Positions 19,232-28,980 of a stretch of DNA of 64,000 nt are shown piece after piece (the stretch's first letter is position 1; every line of letters starts with the position of its first letter). The stretch comes from CAWCLK01 sp963796225 (GTDB taxonomy: Bacteria > Actinomycetota > Nitriliruptoria > Nitriliruptorales > Nitriliruptoraceae). The position numbers were made by a program, and so were the translations under genes. The notes under the pieces were generated by a model that searched no databases, was not told the origin of the DNA, and saw nothing but the letters and a program-made list of their open reading frames with translations. The stretch covers positions 1-64,000 of the forward strand of contig CAWCLK010000033.1 of assembly GCA_963796225.1 (NCBI GenBank), given 5' to 3'.

Positions 19232-20387
19232 TCAGACCAGGGCGCGGCCGACGATCTCCTTCATGATCTCGGTCGTGCCGCCGTAGATGGTCTGGATGCG
19301 GGAGTCGAGGAAGGCCTTGCTGATCGGGTACTCGGTCATGTAGCCGTAGCCGCCGAACAGCTGCAGGCACCGGTCGGCGACCTTGGTCTGCAGCTCGGTC
19401 GACCACCACTTGGCCTTGGCCGCGGCGACCACGTCGAGCTTGCCCTCGGTGTGCAGCTCGATGCACCGGTCGATGTAGGCGCGGCAGACCTCGGCCTCGG
19501 TCGACATCTCGGCCAGCTGGAAGCGCACGTGCTGGAACTTCCCGATCGACCGGCCGAATGCCTCCCGCTGCTTGCAGTAGTCGATGGTCAGCTCGAGCAT
19601 GTGCTCGACCGCCGACGCGGCGACGACGGCGATGGCGAGCCGTTCCTGCGGCAGGTTCTGCATCAGGTACAGGAACCCGTGGCCCTCCTCGCCGAGCACG
19701 TTCTCCGCCGGGATGCGGACGTCGTCGAAGTACAGCTCGGCGGTGTCCTGGGCCTTCAGGCCGATCTTGTCGAGGTTGCGGCCGCGGGTGAAGCCCTCCA
19801 TGCCGCGCTCGACGAGGAACAGCGAGAAGCCCATGTGCTTGGCGTCGGGGTCGGTCTTGGCGAACACGATCACGAGGTCGGACAGGATCCCGTTGGTGAT
19901 GAAGGTCTTGGACCCGTTGAGGATCCAGGAGCCGTCGTCCTGCTTCTCGGCGTGGGTCCGGATGCCCTGCAGGTCGGAGCCCGGCCGCGGGTTCGGACAT
20001 GGCGATCGCGGTGATGATCTCGCCGCTGCAGAACCCGGGCAGGAAGCGCTGCTTCTGCTCGTCGGTGCACAGCTTGAGGTAGGGGTAGACCACGTCGTTG
20101 TGGAGCATGAACCCGGGGCCGGACACGCCGGCGCGGGTGGTCTCCTCGGCCTCGACCACGTTGAAGCGGTAGTCCTCCATGCCGCCCCCGCCGTACTCGG
20201 TGGGCACGTCCATGCCGAGCAGGCCCTGGGCGCCGGCCTTCGTCCAGACCTCGCGCGAGACCTGGCCGTCCTTCTCCCACTGCTCGGTGTGGGGCACGCA
20301 CTCCTTCTCCATGAAGGTGCGCACGACCTCGCGGAAGGCGTCGTGGGACTCGTCGAACAGCTTGCGCGGCATGTGGATGGCGCTCAC
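19232..20387 (-). CDS. Acyl-CoA dehydrogenase (one frame break)
   Basis: An FAD enzyme making 2-enoyl-CoA, with ETF as acceptor; about 385 residues. Start MSAIHMPRKLFDESHDAFRE, then LLGMDVPTEYGGGGMEDYRF and ITAIAMSEPAAG. The frame breaks near 19983, within the usual EPxAGSD block, and resumes as the continuation VIVFAKTDPDAKHMGFSLFL, GLKAQDTAELYFDDVRIPAE, QREAFGRSIGKFQHVRFQLA, LFGGYGYMTEYPISKAF and YGGTTEIMKEIVGRAL, where the Glu of TTE is the expected catalytic base position. First gene of the minus-strand beta-oxidation operon, divergent from the MerR gene over a shared operator. Confidence 0.9.
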
Positions 20388-20453
20388 GCGGACCTCCGGG
20401 TCGGCCTGGAAGACGAGCCGGGCCGCCCGGCTCGCTGTGCATCCTGCGCACCT

Positions 20454-20476
20454 ATGTTACAGCACTGGTGTACCAT
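20454..20476. promoter_or_regulatory. MerR-type palindromic operator in divergent promoter
   Basis: Twenty-three bases starting ATGTTACAGCAC and ending TGGTGTACCAT form a dyad with 18 of 22 paired positions matching. It sits in the 166-base gap between the minus-strand acyl-CoA dehydrogenase (start 20387) and the plus-strand MerR gene (start 20554), the expected position for an autoregulating MerR protein controlling both operons. Confidence 0.65.
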
Positions 20477-20553
20477 TCGGAAAGGCACATGCCTGCTGGC
20501 ACGTGCGGGCAGCAGGCCCTTGCAGGCCGTTGCAGAGCAGACGAGGAGGCCGT

Positions 20554-21303
20554 GTGGCGACGCCGGGACCATCGAGGGCCGTGGCGAACGGGGCCGAGCT
20601 GACCGTCGACGAGCTGGCCGCGAAGGTCGGCGTGCCCGTGCGCACCATCCGGTTCTACGCGGGCAAGAAGCTGCTGCCGCCGCCCCGCCTCGAGGGACGC
20701 ACCGGGCTGTACGGGCCGGTCCACGTCGCCCGGCTCGCGCTGGTCCGCGACCTGCAGCAGGCCGGCTACACCCTGGCGGCCATCGAGCAGTTCCTCGGCA
20801 CCCTGCCCGACGACGCCGACGCCGAGGCGGTCGAGCTGTTCGGGACGCTGCTGACGCCGTGGGTGCCCGAGGAGACCACGGTGCTCACCGTGGACGAGCT
20901 CGCCGACCGCATGGACCGCGACGTCGACGGCGACCTGCTGCGCCTGCTCGAGGCCGCCAACGTGCTGGAGGTCCTCGACGACGACCGGGTCGCGCTGACC
21001 GGCGCGCAGCTCGAGTTCGGCCAGCGGCTGCTGGACCTCGACGCCCCGCTCGACGCCCTGGTCGAGGCCGGCCAGGTGATCCGTCGGCACGCCGCGATGC
21101 TGGCCGAGGAGCTCCAGCAGGTGTTCCGCGACCGGATCCTCGCGCAGTTCGACGGCGCCTCGCCCGACGACCGCGTCCGCCTGCGCGCCCTGGCCGCCGG
21201 CCTGCGGCCGCTGACCATCCAGGCCATCGTCACCGCCTTCCAGGAGGCCCTGGACCGCGAGGTCCGTGGCCAGACCGTCGAGACCACGAGGACCGCCCGA
21301 TGA
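20554..21303 (+). CDS. MerR-family regulator
   Basis: A 249-residue regulator. The N-terminal winged helix is canonical: ELTVDELAAKVGVPVRTIRF, YAGKKLLPPPRLEGRTGLYG, HVARLALVRDLQQAGYTLAA, IEQFLGTLPDD. The C-terminal part is longer than in metal sensors and has no Cys-rich metal loop, so it more likely senses an organic ligand, possibly an acyl-CoA (inference from context). The GTG at 20554 is preceded by ACGAGGAGG. Its TGA overlaps the ATG of the next acyl-CoA dehydrogenase (ATGA), so it heads that operon and is likely autoregulated through the palindrome at 20454. Confidence 0.9.
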   Translation: MATPGPSRAVANGAELTVDELAAKVGVPVRTIRFYAGKKLLPPPRLEGRTGLYGPVHVARLALVRDLQQAGYTLAAIEQFLGTLPDDADAEAVELFGTLLTPWVPEETTVLTVDELADRMDRDVDGDLLRLLEAANVLEVLDDDRVALTGAQLEFGQRLLDLDAPLDALVEAGQVIRRHAAMLAEELQQVFRDRILAQFDGASPDDRVRLRALAAGLRPLTIQAIVTAFQEALDREVRGQTVETTRTAR

Positions 21304-22481
21304 GCGAACCCGTCGTCACCATGCCGCTGCAGCCCTCCGAGGAGGAGCAGATGCTCCGCGACGCCGTGCGCGGCATCGCGTCCGAGTACGGCGCCGCCTA
21401 CATGCGCGAGAAGATCGCCAAGGAGGAACCGCCGGTCGAGCTGTGGGACGAGCTCGGCAAGGGCGGCTACCTCGGCATCAACATCCCGACCGAGTACGGC
21501 GGCGGCGGGATGGGCATGACCGGCCTGGCGGCCGTCCAGGAGACGCTGGCCGAGGCCGAGTGCTCGCTGGCGCTGCTGGTGGTCTCGCCCGCGATCACCG
21601 GGTCGATCCTGGCCAAGCACGGCACGGAGCAGCAGCGCAAGGACTGGCTGCCCGGCATCGCCGCGGCCACCACCAAGGTGGCGTTCGCCGTGACCGAGCC
21701 CGACGCGGGCTCCAACACCCACCAGATCACGACCAACGCCCAGCGCACCGAATCGGGCTCGTGGCGCCTCAACGGGCAGAAGTACTACATCTCCGGCGTC
21801 GAGCACGCCGACTCGATCCTGGTCGTCGCGCGCAACCGCCAGCCCGACGGGTCGCTCGGCCTGCCGCTGCTGTTCCTCGTGCCGGTCGACGCCCCGGGCC
21901 TGACCAAGCAGCCGCTTCCCACCACCGTGCCCTGGGCCGAGTGGCAGTGGACGCTGTTCTTCGACGACGTCGAGGTCGACGAGTCCCGCCTGGTCGGCGG
22001 CGACACCGGCGGCCTCGGGGCGCTGTTCGACGGGCTCAACCCCGAACGCATCATGGGCGCGGCCGGTGGTGTCGGCGGGGCGCGGGTCGCGCTGGACAAG
22101 GCCGTGGCCTACGCCCAGACCCGCAAGGTCTGGAAGGACCAGCCCATCGGGTCCCACCAGGCCATCGCGCACCCGCTGGCCGAGACCTGGATGCAGTACG
22201 AGCAGGCCAAGCTGATGCTCCAGAAGGCCTGCGCGCTGTACGACGCCGGCCACCGCGACGCCGGGTCGGCCTGCAACATGGCCAAGTTCGCCGCCGGCGA
22301 GGTCGCCGTGAAGGCCGCCGACCGCGCCATCCAGACCCACGGCGGCAACGGCATGAGCGTCGAGTACGGGCTGACCGACCTCTGGCTCGGGGCGCGGCTG
22401 ATCCAGATCGCCCCGGTCTCGCGCGAGATGATCCTCAACCACGTCGCCCAGCACACCCTGGGCCTGCCGAAGTCGTACTGA
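21300..22481 (+). CDS. Acyl-CoA dehydrogenase
   Basis: A 393-residue, fully open member: QPSEEEQMLRDAVRGIASEY, YLGINIPTEYGGGGMGMTGL, AFAVTEPDAGSNTHQITTNA, LNGQKYYISGVEHADSILVV, NPERIMGAAGGVGGARVALD, IQTHGGNGMSVEYGLTDLWL. The C-terminal motif reads QIAPVSREMI where many relatives have a GTxEI block; the Glu is kept in a variant setting. It overlaps the MerR stop by four bases and is followed by two more acyl-CoA dehydrogenase genes, so the operon may serve several chain lengths or branched substrates (inference). Confidence 0.95.
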   Translation: MSEPVVTMPLQPSEEEQMLRDAVRGIASEYGAAYMREKIAKEEPPVELWDELGKGGYLGINIPTEYGGGGMGMTGLAAVQETLAEAECSLALLVVSPAITGSILAKHGTEQQRKDWLPGIAAATTKVAFAVTEPDAGSNTHQITTNAQRTESGSWRLNGQKYYISGVEHADSILVVARNRQPDGSLGLPLLFLVPVDAPGLTKQPLPTTVPWAEWQWTLFFDDVEVDESRLVGGDTGGLGALFDGLNPERIMGAAGGVGGARVALDKAVAYAQTRKVWKDQPIGSHQAIAHPLAETWMQYEQAKLMLQKACALYDAGHRDAGSACNMAKFAAGEVAVKAADRAIQTHGGNGMSVEYGLTDLWLGARLIQIAPVSREMILNHVAQHTLGLPKSY

Positions 22482-22575
22482 CGCCGCCGTCGCGTGTGCC
22501 GTCTGGCGGCGTCATCGGGACGTCGAGGAGCGGGTCATTCGCCGGCGGGGCGGCGGCAGGCGAGCGGGTGCGGAC

Positions 22576-23729
22576 ATGAAGAGAGCCGTTCACCGAGGAG
22601 CACCAGCAGCTGCGCGCGTCGGTCCGGGCCTGGGTCGACGACGAGCTGATCCCGAACGTGCCGGCCTGGGAGGAGGCGGGCATGTTCCCCGACGACGTGT
22701 TCCGTCGCGCGGGCGAGCTCGGGTTCCTCGGCCTGTCGGTGCCCGAGGAGGACGGCGGCCAGGGCGGGGACTACTGGGCCACCGTGGTCTTCCTCGAGGA
22801 GATCGCGCGGGCGTCCGGGTCGCATCGGGCATGGCGCTGTCGGTGCAGACCGACATGGCCACGCCGCCGATCCGGCAGTTCGGCACACCGGAGCAGAAGG
22901 AGCGCTGGCTCGAAGCCCGCGCTGCGGGGCGAGGTCATCGCCGCCGTCGGCATCACCGAGCCGGACACCGGGTCGGACGTGTCGGCGATCCGCACCCGCG
23001 CCGAGCGTGACGGGGACGGCTGGGTGCTCAACGGCCAGAAGATGTACATCACCAACGGCGTGCGGGCCGACGTCGTGACGATGGTGGTCCGCACCTCGCC
23101 GGCCCTGAGGGGAACCCGTGGGGCGGGATCTCGCTGTTCCTCGTGGACACCTCGCTGCCCGGCTTCGAGGTGTCGAGCAAGCTCGACAAGGTCGGCATGC
23201 GGTCGTCGGACACCGCCGCTGCTGTTCCTCGACGACGTGCGGGTGCCCGACGACGCGCTGCTCGGCGTCGAGGGCGAGGGCTTCGCCCAGATCATGTGGG
23301 AGCTGCAGGGCGAGCGGCTGGCCGCGGCGTGCCTCGCGGTCGGCGGGGCGTCGGCCAACGTGCAGCGGGCCTTCGACTACGCCCGCGAGCGCGAGGCCTT
23401 CGGTCGCCCCATCGCGAGGTTCCAGGCCGTCAAGCACCGCCTGGTCGACATCGCCACCGACGTCGAGCAGGTCCGGTGGCTGGTGTACGAGTGCGCGGAC
23501 AGGTGGAACCGGGGCGAGTACGCCACCACCGACATCGCCATGGCCAAGCTCGCGCGCCGCCCAGATGTCCTTCCGGGTCGCCGACGAGGTCATGCAGGTG
23601 TTCGGCGGGTACGGCTACTCCGAGGAGTTCCCCGTGGAGCGTGCCTGGCGCGACGCCCGGCTCGGCCGCATCGGCGGCGGCACCGACGAGGTCCAGCGCG
23701 AGATCATCTCGCGGCTGATGGGGGTCTGA
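22576..23729 (+). pseudogene. Acyl-CoA dehydrogenase (several frame breaks)
   Basis: Conserved blocks are spread over three frames. In order: PFTEEHQQLRASVRAWVDDE, LGFLGLSVPEEDGGQGGDYW, MALSVQTDMATPPIRQFGTP, AAVGITEPDTGSDVSAIRTR, WVLNGQKMYITNGVRADVVT, FEVSSKLDKVGMRSSDTA, VRVPDDALLGVEGEGFAQIM, REREAFGRPIARFQAVKHRL, QVFGGYGYSEEFPVERAWRD, and GGGTDEVQREIISRLMGV, where the Glu of TDE is the expected base. Breaks are near 22585, 22825, 22925, 23105, 23215 and 23560. Nothing is missing between blocks, and the sum is about 384 codons, a normal length. This looks like sequencing error in an intact gene, but it is not open as given. The 94 bases before it hold nothing notable. Confidence 0.85.
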
Positions 23730-23731
23730 GC

Positions 23732-24961
23732 ATGTCGGCCACCGACGCCACCCACCAGGCCCACGCGTACGCCACCGAGCCGGCGCTGCCGATGTTCACC
23801 GCCGAGCACGACGCCTACCGCGACTCGGCCCGCAGCCTTCGTCGCCCGCGAGCTCGCCCCGCACGTCGAGGACTGGGAGGCCGCCCGCGACTTCCCCAAG
23901 GAGGTCTTCCGCACGGTCGGGCAGGCCGGGTTCTTCGGCGCCAAGTTCGACCCGCGCGTACGGCGGCAGCGGGCCCCGACCTGCTCGCCGAGGTGTGCTG
24001 GATCGAGGAGCTCGCCCGCGCGGGCTCGGGCGGGCTGGCCGCCGACCTCGGGGCGCACAGCCAGCTCGCCGCCCTCTACATCGACCGGCAGGGCACCGAC
24101 GAGCAGAAGCAGCGCTGGCTCGCCCCGTCGATCTCCGGCGAGGCGGTCGGGGCGCTCGGCATCACCGAGCCCGGCGCCGGCTCGGACGTCAACGGCATCA
24201 CCACCCGTGCCCGGCGTGACGGCGGCGACTGGGTGCTCGACGGCGCGAAGGTGTTCATCACCAACGGGGCGTGGTGCGACCACGTCGTCGTCGCCGCGAA
24301 GACCGACCCGGACGCCGGCCACGCCGGCATGACGCTGTTCGTGGTCGAACGCGACATGCCCGGGTTCACCTCGCGGCGGATGAAGATGCTGGGCTGGCGC
24401 ACCAGCCACACCGGCGAGCTGCACTTCGACGCGGTCCGCGTGCCCGACGCCAACCGACTGGGCGAGGAGGGCCGCGGCTTCTACGCGATCATGCAGAACT
24501 TCGCCTGGGAGCGGCTGATGATGTCGCTCGGGGCGGTGGTCGCGGCCGACGTCGCCCTGCAGGACGCCATCGCTCTACGCCCAGGGGCGCGAGGCCTTCG
24601 GCCGCCCCGTCGCGCGGTTCCAGGTGTGGCGCCACCGCTTCGCCGAGCTGGCGACCCGCATCGCCACGGCCCGGGCGCTGACCAACCACGCGCTGCGGCT
24701 GACCGTGCTCGGCCGGAGGCGCGGCGGACTGCGATCGCGGGTCGAGCGGCCGAGGTGCTGCGGGCCACCGCGATGGCCAAGCTGGTCACCCAGCGGCTGG
24801 CGTTCGAGGTCGCCGACGAGTGCGTGCAGGTGCACGGCGGGGCGGGCTACCTGATGGAGTACCGCGCCCAGCGGCACTGGCGCGACGCGCGGCTCGGCCC
24901 GATCGGCGGCGGGACCGACGACATCATGCGCGAGATCATCGCCGGCACCTACGGCCTGTGA
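23732..24961 (+). pseudogene. Acyl-CoA dehydrogenase (several frame breaks)
   Basis: It starts MSATDATHQAHAYATEPALP, two bases after the previous stop. Blocks in different frames: FVARELAPHVEDWEAARDFP, AGSGGLAADLGAHSQLAALY, ALGITEPGAGSDVNGITTRA, DWVLDGAKVFITNGAWCDHV, ERDMPGFTSRRMKMLGWRTS, YAIMQNFAWERLMMSLGAVV, YAQGREAFGRPVARFQVWRH, AMAKLVTQRLAFEVADECVQ, HGGAGYLMEYRAQRHWRDAR and IGGGTDDIMREIIAGTYGL. Breaks are near 23840, 23955, 24575 and 24720. The final motif has Asp (GTDDI) where related enzymes often have Glu. All parts of the family are present, about 410 codons, so indel errors are again the likely cause. Confidence 0.85.
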
Positions 24962-24972
24962 GGACGTCGACG

Positions 24973-25863
24973 ATGAGCGACGCAGCGAGACGGCTACCGG
25001 TCGGTGCTGCGCCCCGGCCTCTACGACGGCCACGTCATGGTGGTCACCGGAGGCGGCAGCGGCATCGGTCGGGCCATCACCCACGAGCTGGCCAGCCTCG
25101 GGGCGACCGTGGTGATCATGGGACGCACCGAGTCCAAGCTCGAGGCCGTGGCCGCCGAGGTGGCCAGCGACACCGACGCGGGCACCTGCGACTGGACCAC
25201 GTGCGACATCCGCGACCCCGACCGGGTCGCCGAGGCCGTGGCGACCGTCGTCGAGCGACACGGGCGGATCGACGGGCTGGTCAACAACGCCGGTGGGCAG
25301 TTCCCCTCGACGCTCGAACACATCTCGCCCCGCGGCTTCGAGGCGGTGATCCGCAACAACCTCACCGGCACGTTCCTGATGATGCGCGAGGTGTTCAACG
25401 CCTGGATGGGCGAGCACGGCGGGGCGATGGTCAACATCACCGCCGAGCACCGCAACGGGTTCCCCGGCATGGCCCACACCGGGGCGGCGCGGGCCGGCGT
25501 GGCCAACCTCACGATGACGGCCGCCGTCGAGTGGGCGCGTGCGGGTGTGCGCGTCAACGAGGTCGCCCCGGGCCTGATCGCCTCCTCCGGGCTGGACACC
25601 TACGACGAGCCGATGCGGTCGATGATCCGCACCTTCCCGGCCACCATCCCGCTGCAGCGCCTGGCCAACGAGGCCGAGGTCAGCGGGGCGGTGTGCTTCC
25701 TGCTCTCGCCCGCGGCCGCGTTCATCACCGGGCGCGTCCCTGCGCGATCGACGGGGGCACGCTCGGGGCGCACCGCGAGTGGCCGCTGGCACCCCACGAC
25801 GCCGTCCCGTACTTCGACGGGTTCCACCGCGCAGAGCTGCCGACGCTGTTCGACGAGGGGTAG
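24973..25863 (+). CDS. SDR oxidoreductase, PECR/2,4-dienoyl-CoA-reductase-like (frame breaks at both ends)
   Basis: Start MSDAARR at 24973, a slip near 24990, then GYRSVLRPGLYDGHVMVVTG. The NAD(P) motif TGGGSGIGRAI and LVNNAGGQFPSTLEHISPRG are intact. In place of the standard YxxxK it reads MAHTGAARAGVANLTMTAAV, as in peroxisomal trans-2-enoyl-CoA and 2,4-dienoyl-CoA reductases, which lack the usual Tyr/Lys pair in that position. A second slip near 25738 is needed to join FITGRV to CAIDGGTLGAHREWPLAPH at the C-terminus. About 296 residues. Last gene of the merR operon; reducing double bonds of unsaturated acyl-CoAs would fit its partners (inference). Confidence 0.82.
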   Translation: MSDAARRLPVGAAPRPLRRPRHGGHRRRQRHRSGHHPRAGQPRGDRGDHGTHRVQARGRGRRGGQRHRRGHLRLDHVRHPRPRPGRRGRGDRRRATRADRRAGQQRRWAVPLDARTHLAPRLRGGDPQQPHRHVPDDARGVQRLDGRARRGDGQHHRRAPQRVPRHGPHRGGAGRRGQPHDDGRRRVGACGCARQRGRPGPDRLLRAGHLRRADAVDDPHLPGHHPAAAPGQRGRGQRGGVLPALARGRVHHRARPCAIDGGTLGAHREWPLAPHDAVPYFDGFHRAELPTLFDEG

Positions 25864-25944
25864 GCGCGCGGGCCGGCCGGCCCGCCGCGGGTGGGACCTT
25901 CACCGTGCGAGCGTCGCCCGCGCAGGCGTAGCGTCGATGGCGAG

Positions 25945-26388
25945 ATGGACCCGACCCGTTCCCTTCGTCGGTTCCGGCGGCTCGTGTCGCCGCCGGGTCG
26001 TGCCGCTCCGGCCGCGGTGCCCGTGGACCGGGACGCGACGTTGGCCCAGGAGCTCGCGGCCGTGCTGTCCGCCGTCGACGAGGTGGACCGCGAGGTCACG
26101 CGCATCCGCGAGGAGGCCGACGAGCGGGCCCAGCGGGTGCGCGACGACGCCGATGCCGAGGCTGCGCGCCTGCTCGACGAGGCGAGCGAGACCGCAGATC
26201 GCGAACGGGCCGACGCCGGGGCCGCCCGCACGCGCGAGATCGAGGACGAGCTGGCCGACCTGGAGGCCCGGACCGATGCCGAGGTCGCGGCCGTGCGCGC
26301 CACCGCGGCGAACCACCACGACGACGTCGTGGCGCAGCTCGTGCGACGGGCCCTCGACGTCGCGCCCACACCCGAGGCGGTGCCCTGA
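25945..26388 (+). CDS. V/A-type ATPase coiled-coil stalk subunit (H/G-like)
   Basis: A 147-residue protein, mostly one long charged coiled coil rich in Glu, Arg and Ala (LSAVDEVDREVTRIREEADE, RAQRVRDDADAEAARLLDEA). This is the look of the stator partner that pairs with subunit E in archaeal-type ATPases. Sequence identity cannot confirm it; position as first gene of the ATPase operon does. ATG 25945 (after GGCGAG) is preferred over an in-frame ATG 18 codons upstream. Its TGA overlaps the ATG of subunit C. Confidence 0.75.
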   Translation: MDPTRSLRRFRRLVSPPGRAAPAAVPVDRDATLAQELAAVLSAVDEVDREVTRIREEADERAQRVRDDADAEAARLLDEASETADRERADAGAARTREIEDELADLEARTDAEVAAVRATAANHHDDVVAQLVRRALDVAPTPEAVP

Positions 26389-27311
26389 TGGTCGCCGGGA
26401 TCGGGTGGAACGCCGGGGTCGTGCGTGCGCGGCTGCTGGAACGCCATCGCCTGGGCTCGGGCGGTCGTGCCGACCTCGCCCGGTCCGGCAGCCTCGAGGA
26501 GGCCCTGCAGGTCGTGCAGTCCGGCCCCTATGGCCACGACGTGCAACCGGGCATGTCCCTCGACGCGGCCCAGTGGGCCGTCGCGGCGACACCCCTGTGG
26601 CACCTGCGGGTGCTCGCCGGCTGGCTGCCGCCGGCCGGGGGCGAGACCGTCCGCGCGCTGGCGGGCTGGTGGGAGGTGCTCGACGTCGAGAACCTGCTCG
26701 TGGCGCTGGCCGGTGGGAGCAGCTACCCGCCCTACGAGCTCGGCCGCCTCGACACCGCATGGCACCGCGTCGCCCGTGCGACCTCGGCGACCGAGGTCCG
26801 TGACGGCCTGGCCCGGTCCGAGTGGCTGGACCCCGGGGCGGACGACATCGCCACGATCGTGACGTGGCTGTGGCTGTCGTGGGCCCGGCGGGTCGCCGAC
26901 GAGGTCCCGGCCGCGGCCCGGCTCGTGGCCGGGTGGGCGGCGCTGGTGGCCGCCCGCGACCTGCTGCTCGGCAGCGCGACGCGTCGAGGTGATCGTCCCC
27001 ACCGCATCCGCGAGCTCGGCTGGCGCTGGACGGAGGCCGGCGACCTCGACGGCCTGGTCGAGCGCCTGCCCCGCGACGCCGCCTGGGTGTTCGACGACAT
27101 CTCCGGCCCCGAGGAGCTCTGGCGGGCCGAGGTCCGCTGGTGGCGCCACCTGGACACCGACGGGCGGGATCGGGTGCGACGGGGCGAGAGCGGCCCCGAC
27201 GCGGTCGTCGGCGTGTTCGCCACCCTGCTGGCCGACGCCCACGGGGTGCAGGGCGCGCTGGAGCTCGCCGCGCACGGCTGCGACGAGGAGGTGCTCCGTG
27301 ACGTCCTCTGA
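26388..27311 (+). CDS. ntpC: V/A-type ATPase subunit C (V0D/AC39-like)
   Basis: A 307-residue, mostly helical protein in the position of subunit C, the socket linking the central stalk to the membrane ring. Seen: VRARLLERHRLGSGGRADLA, SGPYGHDVQPGMSLDAAQWA, a WWEVLDVENLLVALAGG segment typical of the AC39 fold (the D-x-x-N-L pattern), and AGWAALVAARDLLLG. Divergent from textbook members, so the call leans on the operon. Overlaps upstream and downstream genes (1 and 14 bases). Confidence 0.8.
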   Translation: MVAGIGWNAGVVRARLLERHRLGSGGRADLARSGSLEEALQVVQSGPYGHDVQPGMSLDAAQWAVAATPLWHLRVLAGWLPPAGGETVRALAGWWEVLDVENLLVALAGGSSYPPYELGRLDTAWHRVARATSATEVRDGLARSEWLDPGADDIATIVTWLWLSWARRVADEVPAAARLVAGWAALVAARDLLLGSATRRGDRPHRIRELGWRWTEAGDLDGLVERLPRDAAWVFDDISGPEELWRAEVRWWRHLDTDGRDRVRRGESGPDAVVGVFATLLADAHGVQGALELAAHGCDEEVLRDVL

Positions 27312-28687
27312 CCTGCGCCCCGTCCCGATGGCCCGAGTCGCCGTCGTCGCCCCGCACTCTCGACGTCGCGAGGCGATGGTCGAGCTGGCCGACGCCGGGG
27401 TCGTCGAGCTCGATGATCCCGGGACGCACGGTGGCCCCGGGGCGGCGGCACGACGGCTGCGCGAGGCCCCCGACGACGTGACGCCCCGCCTGGCCCGCGA
27501 CGACCCCGACCTGGACGAGCTGCAGCGGCGGGGCGCCTGGGACCTGCTGGCCGGGGAGGCGGCGCTGGAGGGGCGGCTGGCCGGCACCGTCGAGCACGGC
27601 TCCGCGACCATCGTGGCCGGCTGGGTCCCGGAGGACGACCTCGACGACCTGGAGGGCCGGATGGCCGCGCACGGCACGTCCGTGGTGCGACTGCCCCGGC
27701 AGCCGTTCGTGGAACCGCCCACCCGGTTGGCGGGCGCCCCGCTCCAGCGGTCCCTGCAGCCCCTGGTCCGCACCTACGCGGTGGTGCCGTACGAGGACGT
27801 GGACCCGTCGCTGTTCGCCGGCCTCACCTACGTGCTGATGTTCGGGATGATGTTCGGCGACGTCGGCCACGGCCTGGTCCTGGCCGCGCTGGGCGTGTGG
27901 CTGTGGCGCAGCCGGCACCCCCGGGTCGCCAGCGTCCGCCACCTCTGGCCCTTCCCGGTCGCCGCCGGGCTGGTGGCGGCGGTGTTCGGCCTGCTGTACG
28001 GCGAGGCCTTCGGGCCCACCGGCCTGGTCCCGACGCTCTGGCTGGCCCCGCTGGACGAGCCGGTCCGCCTGCTCGTCGTGGCGGTGGGGGCCGGCGCGGT
28101 GCTGATCGCCGCCAGCTACGTGATCGGCACCATCAACCGGTGGCGGGAGGCAGGTCCGGCCGGGGCGCTGTACGCCAGCTCGGGCATCGCGGGCGTGGCG
28201 GTGTTCCTCGGCGGGGCGCTGCTGGCCGGCGGCCTCGCGTGGGGCCGCTCGACGTTGAGCATCGCCGGCGCGGTGGTGACGGGCGTGGGCCTGGTGCTCA
28301 CCTTCGTCGGGCTGCTGGCCGAGGCGGGGGGCGGCGGTGCGGGCATCGGGCAGGCCGTGATCGAGCTGTTCGACACCGTCGTGCGCGTGTTCGCCAACAT
28401 CGTCTCCTTCGGCCGCCTGGCGGCCTTCGGGCTGACCCACGCGGCCATCGGCTTCGCGGTCTGGTCGGGCACCACCGCCGCTGTGGGGACCGGGCATCGG
28501 CCGGGTCGTCGCGGCCGCCGTCCTGTTCACGATCGGCAACGTCGTCGCGTTCGCCCTCGAGGCGCTGGTGGTCGGCGTGCAGGCCCTGCGCCTCGAGTAC
28601 TACGAGCTGTTCTCGCGCATCTTCACCGGGGAGGGGCGACTGTTCGCCCCGTGGCACGTCCCCGCCGTCCAGGAGGAGGAGCCATGA
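27298..28687 (+). CDS. ntpI: V/A-type ATPase subunit I (116-kDa-like stator a subunit), one frame break
   Basis: The membrane half-channel subunit. GTG 27298 lies inside the previous gene's end. A short soluble domain (MARVAVVAPHSRRREAMVEL, VAGWVPEDDLDDLEGRMAAH) leads to PYEDVDPSLFAGLTYVLMFG, MMFGDVGHGLVLAALGVWLW and further helices with NIVSFGRLAAFGLTHAAIGF, all signatures of the family. The frame breaks near 28485; the next frame resumes WGPGIGRVVAAAVLFTIGNV and ends with VVGVQALRLEYYELFSRIF, which carries the essential Arg facing the ring Glu. About 463 residues, shorter than the usual 600-700 because the soluble domain is reduced. The TGA overlaps the subunit K ATG. Confidence 0.9.
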
Positions 28688-28980
28688 CCCCCCTGTTGCT
28701 GTTCGCCATCCTCGCCAACGTCGGCCCCGGGTTCGCCGCGACCGCCCAGCAGGCCGCCACCAGCGGCTCGTCGGGAGCCGCGCTGATCGGGGCGGCCATC
28801 GCCGTTGCGGGTTCCTCGATCGGGGCGGCGATCGCGGTCGCCTACACCGGGTCCGCCGCGCTGGCCGCCATCAGTGAACGCTCCGAGCTGTTCGGCCGTG
28901 CCATGGTCATCGTGGGACTGGCCGAGGGCATCGCGATCTACGGGCTGATCGTCGCCGTGATGCTGATGGGACGGGCATGA
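28684..28980 (+). CDS. ntpK: V/A-type ATPase subunit K (proteolipid ring)
   Basis: A 98-residue proteolipid: an N-terminal hydrophobic segment then one two-helix hairpin. Helix 1 is GAALIGAAIAVAGSSIGAAI with the small-residue packing of ring subunits; helix 2 is VIVGLAEGIAIYGLIVAVML with the ion-carrying Glu at residue 81. It is a single hairpin rather than the duplicated form of enterococcal NtpK. No Gln is seen beside the site in helix 1, which favours proton rather than sodium coupling, but this is a weak inference. Confidence 0.93.
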   Translation: MTPLLLFAILANVGPGFAATAQQAATSGSSGAALIGAAIAVAGSSIGAAIAVAYTGSAALAAISERSELFGRAMVIVGLAEGIAIYGLIVAVMLMGRA

